Source: Lepidostoma basale | Taxonomy: Eukaryota > Arthropoda > Insecta > Trichoptera > Lepidostomatidae | Direction: 5' to 3' | DNA length: 64,000 bases | Assembly (NCBI GenBank): GCA_022606425.2 | Contig: JAHDVF020000734.1 | Location: forward strand, 1,054,001 to 1,118,000 | Shown here: positions 1 through 11,500 of the stretch, piece by piece | Numbering within the stretch: the first letter of the stretch is position 1 | Layout: the number at the start of each line of letters is the position of its first letter | Notes under the pieces: generated by a model | Database searches by the model: none | What the model was told of the DNA's origin: nothing | What the model saw: the letters and a program-made list of their open reading frames with translations, nothing else | Position numbers and translations under genes: made by a program

Positions 1-570
1 GTTGATAATTTAAAGCATTCATTCCATACAATGAACTTTCATTGTTGCAGAATTTTACCCATTCCAGAAATATTTAAAATGTTGCATGTAGGTGTTTCAA
101 TGTTTTGTATCATCATCATCATGAGCCTATATCCGTTCACTCCTGGGCGTAGGCCTCCTCCATCTGATTCAATGTCTGTCGATCCTGGGCAAAACGCATC
201 CAATGTCGTCCCTCCATCGAAGTTGAGGACGTCCTGGGTTTCGGGTTGCAGTTCATCTATCATCAGGGCTGCGAGCGGCATGCCATTTTAGCGCTGCCAC
301 TCTTCCGATGATGTCCGACACTCCTGTTCTGCCTCTAATAGTGGAATTAAACCAATTAATCCAACCTGTACATACCATTTCAAAATTAGTTCATAAATAT
401 AACAATCTGTCTTGCACATGTCGAGGTGTGGGATCCATCCATGCCAGTCTTGCGTTGTGTGCCCCATCTCACGACATCTTCCACCTTGGAGATATCGTGG
501 ATAGCCGTGTTCCTCACCCTATCTCAAATAGTCTTTCCTGGTATCATCCTTAGCGTCGGCATCTCTGCAA
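1..570 (-). mobile_element. LINE 3' fragment
   Basis: On + it reads as the reverse of a LINE 3' end. ATCATCATCATCATGA at 108-123 is the reversed trinucleotide tail, followed by the sequence TCACTCCTGGGCGTAGGCCTCC that recurs in the fragment at 3.24 kb. The minus frame contains the phrase GGGLRPGVNG, found in both copies. Decayed and without an intact ORF. Confidence 0.5.
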
Positions 571-1219
571 AAATCAAATAATTATATTAAAATGAGCAGT
601 ATATTAAAAAAAAAAGCACTCGATCATTGTAAGATTGGCGTGGGAACATCAGACCATTTGGAAATGTTATATTACTGGATTTTTCCAACTGAGGCAGCTA
701 ATGCTGTATGTAAGGATATGTTTACCTATCACAGCATAACAGAGAAAAACTAAAACAGCTGAAGTAAATCGTCTAATCCAAAAGATATAGGTTATCGCCC
801 TGCCAGAACAATTTTACATTACATTATTAAAATAGATTATACCAATTCATAGAATTGTTACTTAGAATTTAACGTTTTTCCATGTAGAGTCATAACATAA
901 CCTAAAATAATACGTAAGTAAAACGATATGTAATATCATTTCTATTCGATATAATTTAGAACTAAAACTTTGAAATATGTAATGCGGAAATATAATCTGT
1001 ATTCATTTCAACGGCAAAATAGAATAAACTGAAGATATATATGAATTAGAAATATAAATATTTTACTTACGAAACTGTAACACGCAATTCAAATTTGACA
1101 TTTCAGAGATAGGGATGGGCAATCCGCTCACGAGTCGACTCAAAGATTCGAATCTTTTTGGTGAGCGGGTGAGCGATGATCCATAAAAAAAAGAGCGGCA
1201 GCTCAATGATCCGCTAGGT

Positions 1220-2069
1220 CAGGGGGGTCGGCAAAATTATTAGCCAAAGAGCCAAATGCGTACTTTACAACGATTTAAAAAAAAATTGAGAGCCAAATAT
1301 GTTTATTGATTTAGATAACCTTTATTATAATTTTTGCTCTTCATTCAATTACGGGTACACTGAATAAAACATTATTTCATACTTCTTCCTGTGATGAAGG
1401 CGACCAGCCTTCTCTCCATCTCTTTGGTGGTCATCCTGGTGGTCGACGGCCCTCTGGAGTCTCTTGTATCACGATATTAGGAATTCTTGCTGGATCCATT
1501 CTCTCGATGTCTCTGCCTACTCCATCTCACTATGTCTTCAATGTTGCAGGATTTGCGAATTTATTCGTTGGGTATCCTATCTCTAACGGTTCTCCCCACA
1601 ATAGGTCGCAGTCTGGTTCTGACAGTGTCTGTTCTTGCTTTGATTCCGTATGTTATTATGGACCTGATGCATGTTTGTTTGTTGTTATTCTTAATTTTAG
1701 GCACAATTCCATGTTCTCATCAATAAGACGACTTCGTAGTTTACTCTTGTTAAAATTCATGCTTGAATAAAATTGTCCGCATGAATATGTAGAAGCGAAA
1801 AGCGAAAGATCAGCAAGAGTCAGTAATACTATTTCAGGCGTTGAAGATGATGACTAAAAATCTTTGAATTGGCGATGATGATTAAGAGTTTTAGCTAAAC
1901 CGGAATTGATAATCGTAATCACCTATTCCATAACCTTACAAATTTCTTCTGGAAATGTCTGCGGACAGAGCGTTCTTGATGAATGATGCGATGGTAAGCA
2001 AGTATCTCGCGATTATTTTTTCTTTCAACAAACCCCTTCGGCTCCGGAGCCGCATTTTGCCGACCTCTG
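1220..2069. mobile_element. Inner hAT element with 8-bp target duplication
   Basis: Ends CAGGGGGGTCGGCAAAA and (reversed) CAGAGGTCGGCAAAA. Perfect 8-bp direct repeats CGCTAGGT flank it at 1212-1219 and 2070-2077, which defines the hAT superfamily. No transposase is seen, so it is nonautonomous or internally deleted. Confidence 0.8.
1380..1730 (-). mobile_element. LINE reverse-transcriptase C-terminal fragment inside hAT
   Basis: Minus-strand translation, with frame breaks, contains ITYGIKARTDTVRTRLRPIV and RDRIPNEQIRKSCNIEDIVRW. This is the post-RT C-terminal region common to insect non-LTR elements ([13 protein letters not shown] type). Confidence 0.55.
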
Positions 2070-2466
2070 CGCTAGGTGAATCATATATTATTGCAAAAGA
2101 GTCGACGAACGGTTCCGCTCAGTAAAGTGAGCCGATTCTTCTTGATAATTATCGAGTCGTTTGTCAAAAAAGTAGTTTGTCGTTAGCGACTCTTTTTTTT
2201 TTTTTAGCTCATCGACAAAAAATTTATCCTGGTGAATTTTTTTTTTAGCTCTTCGACAAAAAATTTATCCTGGTGAATTTTTGTTTTTTTTACCGGAATC
2301 AACTTTTTTGGTCGAGGAGCAAAAAAAAAAGGTCACTAAAATAATTTCAAACTTTGAACGACTCAAAATGGTGAACCGTGGATCGTTAAAAAGAGTCGGC
2401 TCACTTTGCTGAGCGGAACCGTTCAGATCAGATCCCTGAGATGAGTCGTTTTGCCCATCCCTATAC

Positions 2467-3229
2467 GTGCGTATATTTTTCAGTTCAAAAGAGCGACTAA
2501 TTTCATATCTGACCACGCAAAGAGTCAAAAAAGCCACTAATTTGCATCTTATCACGCCAAGCGAATATAGACTCTAAAGATCGATACTCAGGTGATACGA
2601 ACATGAAGGTCTATACTCGCTCGCACTACGAAAATTTATAAATTTACAAAGTTAATTAGAGCTCGATTAATAACAAAAATATGCCTATGCCCACCGCCGT
2701 CTATCTATTAAGGAAGTGTATCAATTTGAAAACGATCTGCCCAGGAATAACCCCGGAATCAGTCCACACACAGAGGGAAACTGCCTTTTATTTATATAGA
2801 AGATAGAAGATTGCAATAGATTTTTTTAACTTTTAAAGAATTGGATTTAGTGCCCTTGTAAACATATTTCTCTTATATTTAAAATATTAAAATTGATCTG
2901 TATTCCCTTTTAAACGCTCATATTTTTGTGACGTAAATCCAGGATATAATAGTTTAAAAAGTTTAAAAAAAAAAACTTCGAAAGACGTCGTTATTCAAAA
3001 TGGACAAAGTACATTGGCGTGTAGCTTTAGTACATTATGCCGATAGTTTATCGAGAAAGAGGTGGACACAAAGTTAGTTAGACAATAATTTGCATAAGTA
3101 GCGTGGCTAGGGTTAAACTTTATTCGCTGTAATTAGTCCAAGAAGCTCACAGAAAGCATATTACGACTAAGCAGAATTCATAAACACATTTCAGTAAAGA
3201 CACACCTTCAGTGACTTTGACATCTTCTT
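2467..3229. other. Unassigned intergenic sequence
   Basis: Nothing recognised. Confidence 0.5.
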
Positions 3230-3485
3230 CTTATTCGTCTTCTTCCTCAGCCTATTCCCGTCCACTCCTGGACAAAGGCCTCCTCCATTTGCTTCCATGT
3301 CATTCTGTCCTATGCAAACTGCATCCACGTTATTCCGACGTGTCTGTTTAGATCATCCTTCCAGCGTAGTTGCGGTCGCCCTGCACTTCTCTTCGCCGTC
3401 CACGGTCTCCAAGTCAGCAGTCTTCTTGTCCACTTTTCATCTAAGCTTCTGGCTACGTGACCTGCCCATTGCCATTTTAGATTTT
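3230..3485 (-). mobile_element. LINE 3' fragment with (GAAGAAG) tail
   Basis: Starts (on +) with a CTTCTTCTT-rich reversed tail, then CCGTCCACTCCTGGACAAAGG. The minus frame reads GGGLCPGVDGN and RATATTLEG. Same class as the fragments at 0.1 and 18.4 kb. Confidence 0.5.
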
Positions 3486-3948
3486 GACATCGTATAGACT
3501 ATTTTTTATGAATGTGGAAAAACATACATTTTGTTGCAATTCTCTCCTTTTTAGCTCGTGAATAATAAAAATATAATCGCCGTAAGTTATTTGTAAAAAA
3601 ATCCGATTCACCTGCGAGTTTTGGTCAGCAGTATACGAAGCGGCGGTAACTTTGTAAGCACTCGCTTGCAATTCCGTGATACTGATACATACATATACTT
3701 TCTATGCATATTTATACACATACAGTATTATCATTTATTCGTATTAGTTAGATAATAGTGTAGTATTCTGTTTAAAGAAATCGTCGATTGATTTTATTGA
3801 CATAGCAAATTTGATTGTATTTACAATATATTCAATAACACATATTTAATAAAAATAGTTTAAATAGTAATATTATTACGTCTTGAGAGTGATAACATGT
3901 ATATTTGTATTATTTGCGACAAGGATTTATTATATGTTTATTAAGTGA

Positions 3949-4108
3949 CGACCTTCGTGGCACAGTGGTTAGAGCTCTGACTGCTATACCGAAGGTCCTG
4001 TGTTCGGCGATGGTAGTGTGATTGTCACACTGTCTTTGGTTTGGTGTAGAATACACGTGACAATAAAATGGCGATAGATCAGCTAGCTATCACATGTCAT
4101 TAGAATCG
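3949..4108 (+). mobile_element. tRNA-derived SINE, family 1
   Basis: Head with an A-box-like TGGCACAGTGGTTAGAG and a degraded B box (GTGTTCGGCGA), then the body CACACTGTCTTTGGTTTGGT and a CAATAAAATGGCGATAGAT tail. The body matches the copy at 48.84 kb, whose B box is better preserved. Confidence 0.65.
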
Positions 4109-4575
4109 AAGGAGTAGGCAGAGAGAATAGACCGCCATACTGCTCTGTCCTGACATACTTCTCTAGATTCATCTACATTCATACATCCTAATGACTCGTT
4201 AATTTTTCCGACTTCGAATGTGGCCGCCTTTTAGTATTTGATTAATTTAGGCATGCCATGCTTTCCTTGGTCTTCCACGGCTTCTCTTTTTACTCACACT
4301 GCTTTTATACTCCATTTTAACCATTCTTCTCTCGTTCATTCATTCCATATGTTCAAAACATCTCAGGAATCCTTTTTTACATTTCTTAGCCTTACATTTC
4401 TTCCTTATTTCGTCGTTCGGTATTTTATCATATATCGTTTTCACGTACACTCTTCTCGTTGGTCCACGGCATTTATCCTACTTTCATCCTTATTTTGCCA
4501 GCTCCAAGTTTCACTTCCATACATAAGGGTTGGCACTAGAACTCCATTATGTACTGCCATTATCGTTTGACTGTA
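4098..4575 (-). mobile_element. LINE-A fragment (RT C-terminal region and 3' end)
   Basis: Matches the minus-strand copy at 10.7 kb: on +, GGCAGAGAGAATAGACCGCC and then the reverse of the H-x-Q-I-x-x-x-L...RRNRRAC-like tail. Heavily mutated, with no intact ORF. Confidence 0.6.
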
Positions 4576-5229
4576 TTAAAAATCGATATTAACTTTTAAA
4601 TTACCTCTATTAAACAAACCTCTATCATGTTTTTATAAATCTTTCGAAATAAAAATAAATAAATTATAATGATTCTCGTGTGGTGTAATATTGACTCACG
4701 AATCAGAGATATACAACACAATTAACATTTCACTAATGACTAAATGACTATGTAATCAGATGGAATACCCATTGTGCGCGTATTTACTCTGCACGTATGG
4801 CAATATGATTAGATAAACTCTAAGTACGACACTGATAACACCGCCGTGAACATGACATTAAGAAAACAATATTTAGGTATTATCTTTATCGGAGATTTTA
4901 GCGCTTTTATTGAACGTCTACGCACGTGAATTGTAGAAATACTCTAGAGCACCTCTTGTTATCGTCAAGTCTTTATCGATGCTGTGAACTTGTTTTTAAT
5001 TAATATCATTATTTTAATCACTTACCCTTGAACAAAGATTATTGTCTTGCATACATACATACGTACGTATTTACCGTAAAGGTAAGCTCCAAGACACGCA
5101 ATCTCATAAATCGATTCACATTTCACAGAAACATAAATCTAGTACAAAATTGATCGATTTAAACAATTGATGATCTGATCAAATATTATTAGATAATCCC
5201 TTGCTCTCTAAAGAGGAATGTTGCCATTG

Positions 5230-5980
5230 AGGAAAGACAAGCGATGTCTTACGGCCATATCATTTATTGATAAATGTTAACATCCTTGCCCGACGATAAA
5301 CCTCTGAAACTACATTCCTATGGCACATCAGATCACTTCAACTCTAGTTCCATTGAACTACTCCATATTCATCTATTTCATTCCCACACCATGACCTAAA
5401 TTATGAGTCCCTAATCCATGATGTCTGCCTTATCAATAATCTTTCCACGAGGTTTTCTACCATCATCCAGTCCTTTACCACTCCCGTAATCAATACGGAT
5501 AAAAAATATATTAAAAAAACACAATGTGTCCTCCCATACTAAAACCAGCATTTTCTTATATTATGTACATCATCTCTACCCTTCTCTTCAGCTCCAATCA
5601 AGCTTATGCTCATCCTTATCTGCATCAAATAAACGAAGGAGTACTACTACTAAAGTACTAGAGACTTACTTCCTTTACGCCCTCCTAGACCAAAATTGCC
5701 AAACAAATGGTTTCGCGCAGTCGCGCAGACTGATCCCATCATGCTCTACAATGCCAACATGAACTGTTCTTCATTACACTGACCAAGATAAATGTAGGGC
5801 TTTACCATAAACCCTAAATCCTTCCTCGCCCTCTTTCGGAAGAGCACTCCGGGCCACACATCTAGCCCTCGCATAGAATAAACAAATAAAACAATGACCA
5901 AATCACATTTCCAACAATAGATGAATAGCCATTAGAGTTGAACCTCTGCTAGCCAGAAGATCCAAGTCCAAGTTCATTGT
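5230..5980 (+). mobile_element. Jockey-type LINE fragment (endonuclease end and linker)
   Basis: One frame near 5320 reads GTSDHFNS, resembling the SDH end of an AP endonuclease. A linker follows (FTTPVINTDKKYIKK) and a short RRSTTTKVLETYFLYALLDQ stretch. Related blocks recur at 9.76-10.15 and 10.56-10.66 kb, sharing CCATTAGAGTTGAACCTCTG. Classification is tentative. Confidence 0.4.
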
Positions 5981-6144
5981 TTAAAATATCTCGTTTCTGT
6001 ATAATGTAATGTCAACTGTTTGCCATTATTTTAATTTTAAAAGTTATTATTTACGTGGGGTCTCCGTAAGTATCATTATTTGTTACTGTGTTGCCATAGT
6101 TATCCACAATCAGTGGTAAATCACTACTAGTTAGTTAGAAAGTT

Positions 6145-6545
6145 TCAATCCTGGGATTGGTTTGCAGCAATTTCTTCTATTCTTCTCTTCCATTCTTCCC
6201 TGTCTTGTGCGGCTCTTTTGAAATCTGCATATGATGAGCAGCGCACGTCCACCAACAGGTCCTCCAGGTACTCTCGGCGTGGGCGTCCCTTAGAGTTTGT
6301 CCCCTCGGTCATACCCTCCATTATGGCATGCAAGAGACCTTCTTGACGTATTACATGGCCGATCCATCTTGCACACCTTTCGGACAAGGTCCTGAGCAGG
6401 TACCTTCCTCCTTCGATTCTTTGAAGAACCTCCTCACTCCAGGAAATTCCTAAAAGTCTTCTATAGGACCACATCTCAAAAGCCTCTAGTCTCCGTTTAT
6501 CTCTTTCGGATAGGCCCCATGTCTCACAGCCGTACATCAAGGTAC
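6145..6545 (-). pseudogene. LINE-B reverse transcriptase C-terminus, 5'-truncated
   Basis: A 131-codon open stretch: MYGCETWGLSERDKRRLEAF, then YRRLLGISWSEEVLQRI, ARWIGHVIRQEGLLHAIMEG, KGRPRREYLEDL and RAAQDREEWKRRIEEIAAN. This is the C-terminal region after the RT domain of a common insect non-LTR element. It is cut sharply at 6.54 kb, where a different LINE in the opposite orientation begins. Confidence 0.75.
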
Positions 6546-6965
6546 TCCATACATAGATATTCCCTGATGGTGGAGAGGGTGCAGAAAAAATTTCTGCGAT
6601 ACCTCTATCTTAGGGAGTATGGATATTACCCGTGGCTCTTTCCAACTGATTTCTTGCTAGGGATGCTAGGCTACCAGTCACTCGAGAGGAGACGAGACAT
6701 TCACTTGGTGTCCATTTCTTTCGACTGATAGGCGGTTGTATACACAACTCAGAAATCCTGAGTGATGTAGGTCTGTTCGTCCCTGATAATTATCTTCGAC
6801 AAAGGGGCCATAGATTGTTTTATCTCCCACGATGCAGAACCAACCTGCCAATGGTTATGCCGGTAGGTAGAGCATTATCTTTGCTTAATCGTATCACCTC
6901 GGAGTTTGACATATTTCGTGATAGTTTGGCTCATCTGAGGGAAGCACTATCTTTATTATAATTGT
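6545..6965 (+). pseudogene. Jockey/CR1-like LINE C-terminal fragment (LINE-C)
   Basis: Frames read ERVQKKFLRYLYLREYGYYP and LGYQSLERRRDIH, then after a frameshift SDVGLFVPDNYLRQRGHRLF and RCRTNLPMVMPVGRALSLLN. This is the C-terminal tail of jockey-like RT proteins. Copies of the last part occur at 9.24, 28.83 (minus) and 42.07 kb. Confidence 0.65.
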
Positions 6966-7059
6966 ATGGTATATTTATTTTATTAATTTGTCATGCATCT
7001 TATGTTTCTCGCTCTTTTTATTAATCTATTATGTATTATCAATAAATATTCAATCTGAC

Positions 7060-7785
7060 CATATCATAATCCTTAGCGCTGATACAGATGTTTTCAGCCT
7101 GGTAATTTATTTCTGGAATAAGTTAGCACGTCTAGGTTGTTTAGGTCTATGGATCGACGGAAATATATTTCAGGATGTATTTGGCTTCTCAATACCTTGG
7201 CGAAAACATTTATCGTATTTTGCCAGCATTACCCTCTCCAAGTGGTTATGTTTCGACTAGCAGATTGGGCTCGAAAAAATGGTTTAAAAGCTGCATCGTT
7301 GGATTTTGTACAAAAAGCTCTAAGGCATTTAGGAAATCCATACCTAAATGTCTAACAGCTAACAGAATTAGAAACCAATTGTGCCTATCTTTTCTCAAAA
7401 AATTAACTCCTGATGAACATCGGTATAAATTAATTTCTCAAAATATCGGCATGGGCTCAAATTTATTAATATTAATTTGCACATCAGATGCTCTATATTT
7501 ACATTTGTTAAGAGCTTATATATGGATACACAACATATGTATGGATAAATTACATATATGCTAACCAAAATCCTACTCCAACCTATTGATTACACCTTTT
7601 TAGGCTTTGAAAAAAAAAGTAAATTGTACCCACGACAACAGACGAAGCGACCATTGCCAGAATTGTTGATTCAGCCCTGTAAATGTACATCAACTTGCCT
7701 AATAAAAGCTTGTTCTTGCATAAAATTACAACTAAATTGTATTCGTTGTGCAAATGTATTGATTATTTTTATTTTTTTTGATGAC
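7060..7785 (+). pseudogene. Decayed transposon-associated ORF with Cys-rich tail
   Basis: Broken frames read IIILSADTDVFSLVIYFWNK, then TSDALYLHLLRAYIWIHN, and LPELLIQPCKCTSTCLIKAC followed by SCIKLQLNC. This order (DTDVF, TSDAL..HLLRAYIQ, Cys-rich C-x-C tail) is known from a repetitive, unclassified insect ORF. Several stops and frameshifts show it is dead. Confidence 0.45.
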
Positions 7786-8373
7786 TTATGTTAAAATTTG
7801 CTTTTTCGTATTAATTTTTTTTTTATCAATTATTCTTGTATTTTTTTGAAACATTTTTTTTTCTATTTCAATTGAATAGCTATAAGCATATTTTATCAAA
7901 AGAAATAATTGGATATTGAAAAAAAAAAATTCACTCCATTTATTTGTTATCTTGGATGAGGTATAAAAAAAATGGACCAACAAACATCCTGGCAACATTC
8001 AGATTCATAATCTGCAAGTTTTTCTGCGTTCAAAGTGCGGTCCTCATATTTTGCATACTCAACTCCCTCCAGCTCCCGGTCTAATTATTAAATATGGAAT
8101 TTTAAATCATTGTTCAAGAAGCAATGAACATTTCTTAAAGATATTAAGGATTATACAAGTTATTTTGGACGAAGTGCAAATTGTAGCCTATGTGGGATGC
8201 ACCCTATTGTAGATAATGTTTTTCAAATCGGTTTATTTTCTTATGGCATCTATTGAGAATACATATAAAAATAATATAACAATCGCGGTTGTTTAATTCA
8301 ATGTTTTGGTTTATTGAGCAAATGATTCAATGTGAATGTTGTTTGTTTACAGAATTGAAGAAACACAACAAAA

Positions 8374-8543
8374 ATGGAAGCCCAAGAACCAGAAATCGTT
8401 GTATCTGATGACGGATTGTTCCTCGGTGCGTCTCTGCTGGACTGGGTTCTTATAACAGCCCTGCTGGGTGGCGCTTGGTGGTACTTCTTCCTTAGGAAAC
8501 AGGAGAAGAAAGAGGAAATCATTGGAACTAAATATTCCATACA
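8374..8543 (+). CDS. Cpr: CPR coding exon 1: ER membrane anchor
   Basis: Residues 1-57. The start ATG (8374) is the only one in frame and is preceded by AAA. The acidic lumenal N-terminus is followed by the hydrophobic anchor [13 protein letters not shown]...WWYFFL (about 21-40) and a basic RKQEKK stop-transfer stretch. Donor GTGAGT begins at 8544. A pyrimidine-rich acceptor ending TTTACAG at 8352 suggests that the exon starts at 8353 with 21 nt of 5' UTR. Confidence 0.95.
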
Positions 8544-11500
8544 GTGAGTATAGTATTCCCATTAATTTACACATTCTTTCAAATTGAAGGGGACTGAGGG
8601 ATAATTTTAGCATTTAAGATTAAAGTTTACTGATAACGAAATTTGAATTATTTTAACGAAAAAGGGAAGGAATATTAGGCAGTTGAATAATAAAAAAAAG
8701 TATAATTTAGGTGGTTTAGACATATGGAATGAATGGATGAGAGAATAATGGTTAAACGGTTGTATATAAGCAGTGTGAAGGGAAAAAGAAGCCGACGACG
8801 GCCGAGGAATACATGACATGACCAAATTAATCAATTACTAAAAAGCGGTCACATACGATGTCGGAAAAATCGACGAGCGTGCGTATTACGGATGTTCGAG
8901 AGGTATTTCTGGATAGAGCAGTGTGGCGGTCCATCCTTTCTGCCTACACCTCCGGGATTAGTTCGTTTGTGTCTTCTGTGGCATTACTCTCAAATATATC
9001 TAGCACATTTCCTCGTTCTTGGGCCTAACCGGTCATAACTTAACCTCATGGTGACGATGACATTACTTGCCTCTACGATGGACTAATGACCACATGACTC
9101 CGAAACTTATCGGGGAAACCATAGGACATACATAGTTATATCTAAGAACCATGACATGATCCTGGCTACCATGATGTGCGTAATTTCTACATTAATATCT
9201 AACACGAGTAGGTACTCGTATCTCAAGAAACAATTTTCTTCTGGTAATGCCGGGAGGAAGAGCAATCTGTCTGCTGAACATGATCACCTCGGAAAACGAT
9301 GTTTTTCATATTGGTGAAAGAATTTCTTGACTTTAGAGAGTATCTTGTCTTCCTATAGTCGAACCTTCTCTAATGCGTTCCTAGAATTATATTTTCAGAA
9401 ATGTATTTGTTGGTTCAACGTTTATTACGTTAGGACTTTTGTGTGACATGAGAGAAAATATAATATGTCTTAGCTATATCAAAGCTGGCAACTAAAATTA
9501 ATGTATAACCGACACATACCCCAGATACTTCCAAATTATTGGGCACCTCATAGAAAAACATATTATATCAATAGGGTTTAAGGATATTTGAATTGGATTC
9601 AGTAATTCTTTGTGAGTCTTTATTGACTTGTTTTTTTACCCAAGTTATTATAAACAGGTTTCATTCTTTTTTAATCTACGGTATTTCCCAACATGATGAG
9701 ATTTGACCGTATGTATCAAATTTTTTCCTTGTTAGATGATTATTTTAATACAAATCATTGAAATACATTATACCATCATTCAGTCCTTTGCTCCTCCCGC
9801 AACAAATGCGGATAAAAACAAATCCTCCCCGATAGTCCACCACGTACTCCGCCAAATGAAATGGATGCTATCTCCTACCACAACTCCGTCCAGGCACTGC
9901 TCCTCTCCTCTTCCCCCCAGGAATAAACTTATTTTTAAATAATATGATTGATCCCATTATAATCTACAATGCCAACTCTATCTAGTCTTCCATTCACTGG
10001 CCGAGAATAACATAGGACTTTATCATGATCCCTAAATCCCTCAATCACATTTTCAACAATGTTTCCTAAAGACGTAACGGAATAGTCATTAGAGTTGAAC
10101 CTCTGTAAGTCAGAAGATCCAAGTCCATTAATAAATGGTAAATTCATCTGTCATAAAAGCGCATTTACAATGGTGCGGTTCTTAACAAAAACATTGATTT
10201 ATTTCATTATTATGCACTGATTGCATATTTTTGTTACCTTTTATTATCTAAGTACCCTGTTATAAATAATATTTTGTTGTTTATTTCTTATCAATATTTT
10301 TTTATATTTTGCCTATAAAATACAAAAAAAAATCTCGACTTTATTTTTATTGTCAAATTTTTTAAATCGTTTAAAGTTGTATATTTATTTACTTTACAAA
10401 CGGAAACTTATCCATAGTCTTTATGACTAATTTTTCATGCATTCGTAATAAATCTACAAAACTATTCTTGGTATATGATTTTTGGTATATCTATATATAT
10501 TTTTTAGAGCGTTGCAGTCTCCATCTTTAGATTGGTAAACCAATCACTCCGAAAATGGAGACTGCAATGTTCTCCGAAAAGTCTTCCTACAGACGTAAGA
10601 GGAATAGCCATTAGAGCTGAACCTCTGTAAGCCAGGAGATCCAAGTCCAAGTCCATGACATATTAAACAAACAAACCATCACGCCATTTCCCCGCAGGGG
10701 TAGGCAGAGAGAATGGACCGCCACCCTACTCTATCCTGGCAAACCTCTCTAGCTTCCTCCACATTCATACAACGAGTCATACACGCACGTCGATTCCTCC
10801 GACTTCTAACATGACCAACCTTTAAAATTTGATCAATTTGGTCATGCCATGTTTTCCTCGGTCTACCTCGACTCCGTTCACCATTTACATCGTTAACGTA
10901 TACTTTCAAAACCATTATTTCTCCATCCATGCGCTCCATATGTCCGAACCATCGCAACGATCCTTTCATAATTTTGTTCATAATACCTTCTTCCGCTCTA
11001 CATTCCTTATGTGATATTGATTAAAATGACTGTAATTTTTGTTTTATCCTATTTTATAGGAGTAACATCGTTCGCTGTTGATAATGCAAGGCAAAGCTTT
11101 AAAATATAATATTATAAAATAAATTTTCTAGAAAGCTGATGTTTTATTATGGTCCTTAGAATTAATTAATTAGCCGTGATAATCGATGGGAAATAGTTGA
11201 AATACCGGTTTGTCTCAAAAGAGAGGTCTACGATATGTGTATACTGCCCATGATGACATACGGACTAGAGACGACAACTCTTACAGCAAAAAGTGTCCAC
11301 AGGCTCAAGTGTACACAGAGGTCCATGGAAAGACAGATACTTGGTGTGAGCTTGCGTGACCGCATAAGAAATGAAAAAATCAGACGCCGCACCAGGGTTG
11401 CTGACGTCATGGACCGAGTGGCAAAATTGAAATGGCAATGGGCTGGACACTTGGCTAGACAGGGTGGCAACAGATGGGCACCCAGGATACTCAGTTGGAG

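Larger units (their letters stand above)
1110..2466. mobile_element. Outer hAT-like nonautonomous element, interrupted
   Basis: Terminal inverted repeats TAGGGATGGGCAA at 1110 and TTGCCCATCCCTA ending 2463. The inner flanks are rich in GAGTCG/CGACTC motifs. The element is split by the hAT insertion at 1220-2069. No clear target duplication is visible outside. A 40-50 bp unit starting TTTAGCTC is duplicated in tandem at about 2200-2290. Confidence 0.55.

Noticed and set aside
8298..8613. Minus-strand ORFs opposite CPR exon 1
   Set aside because: Shadows of the real exon.
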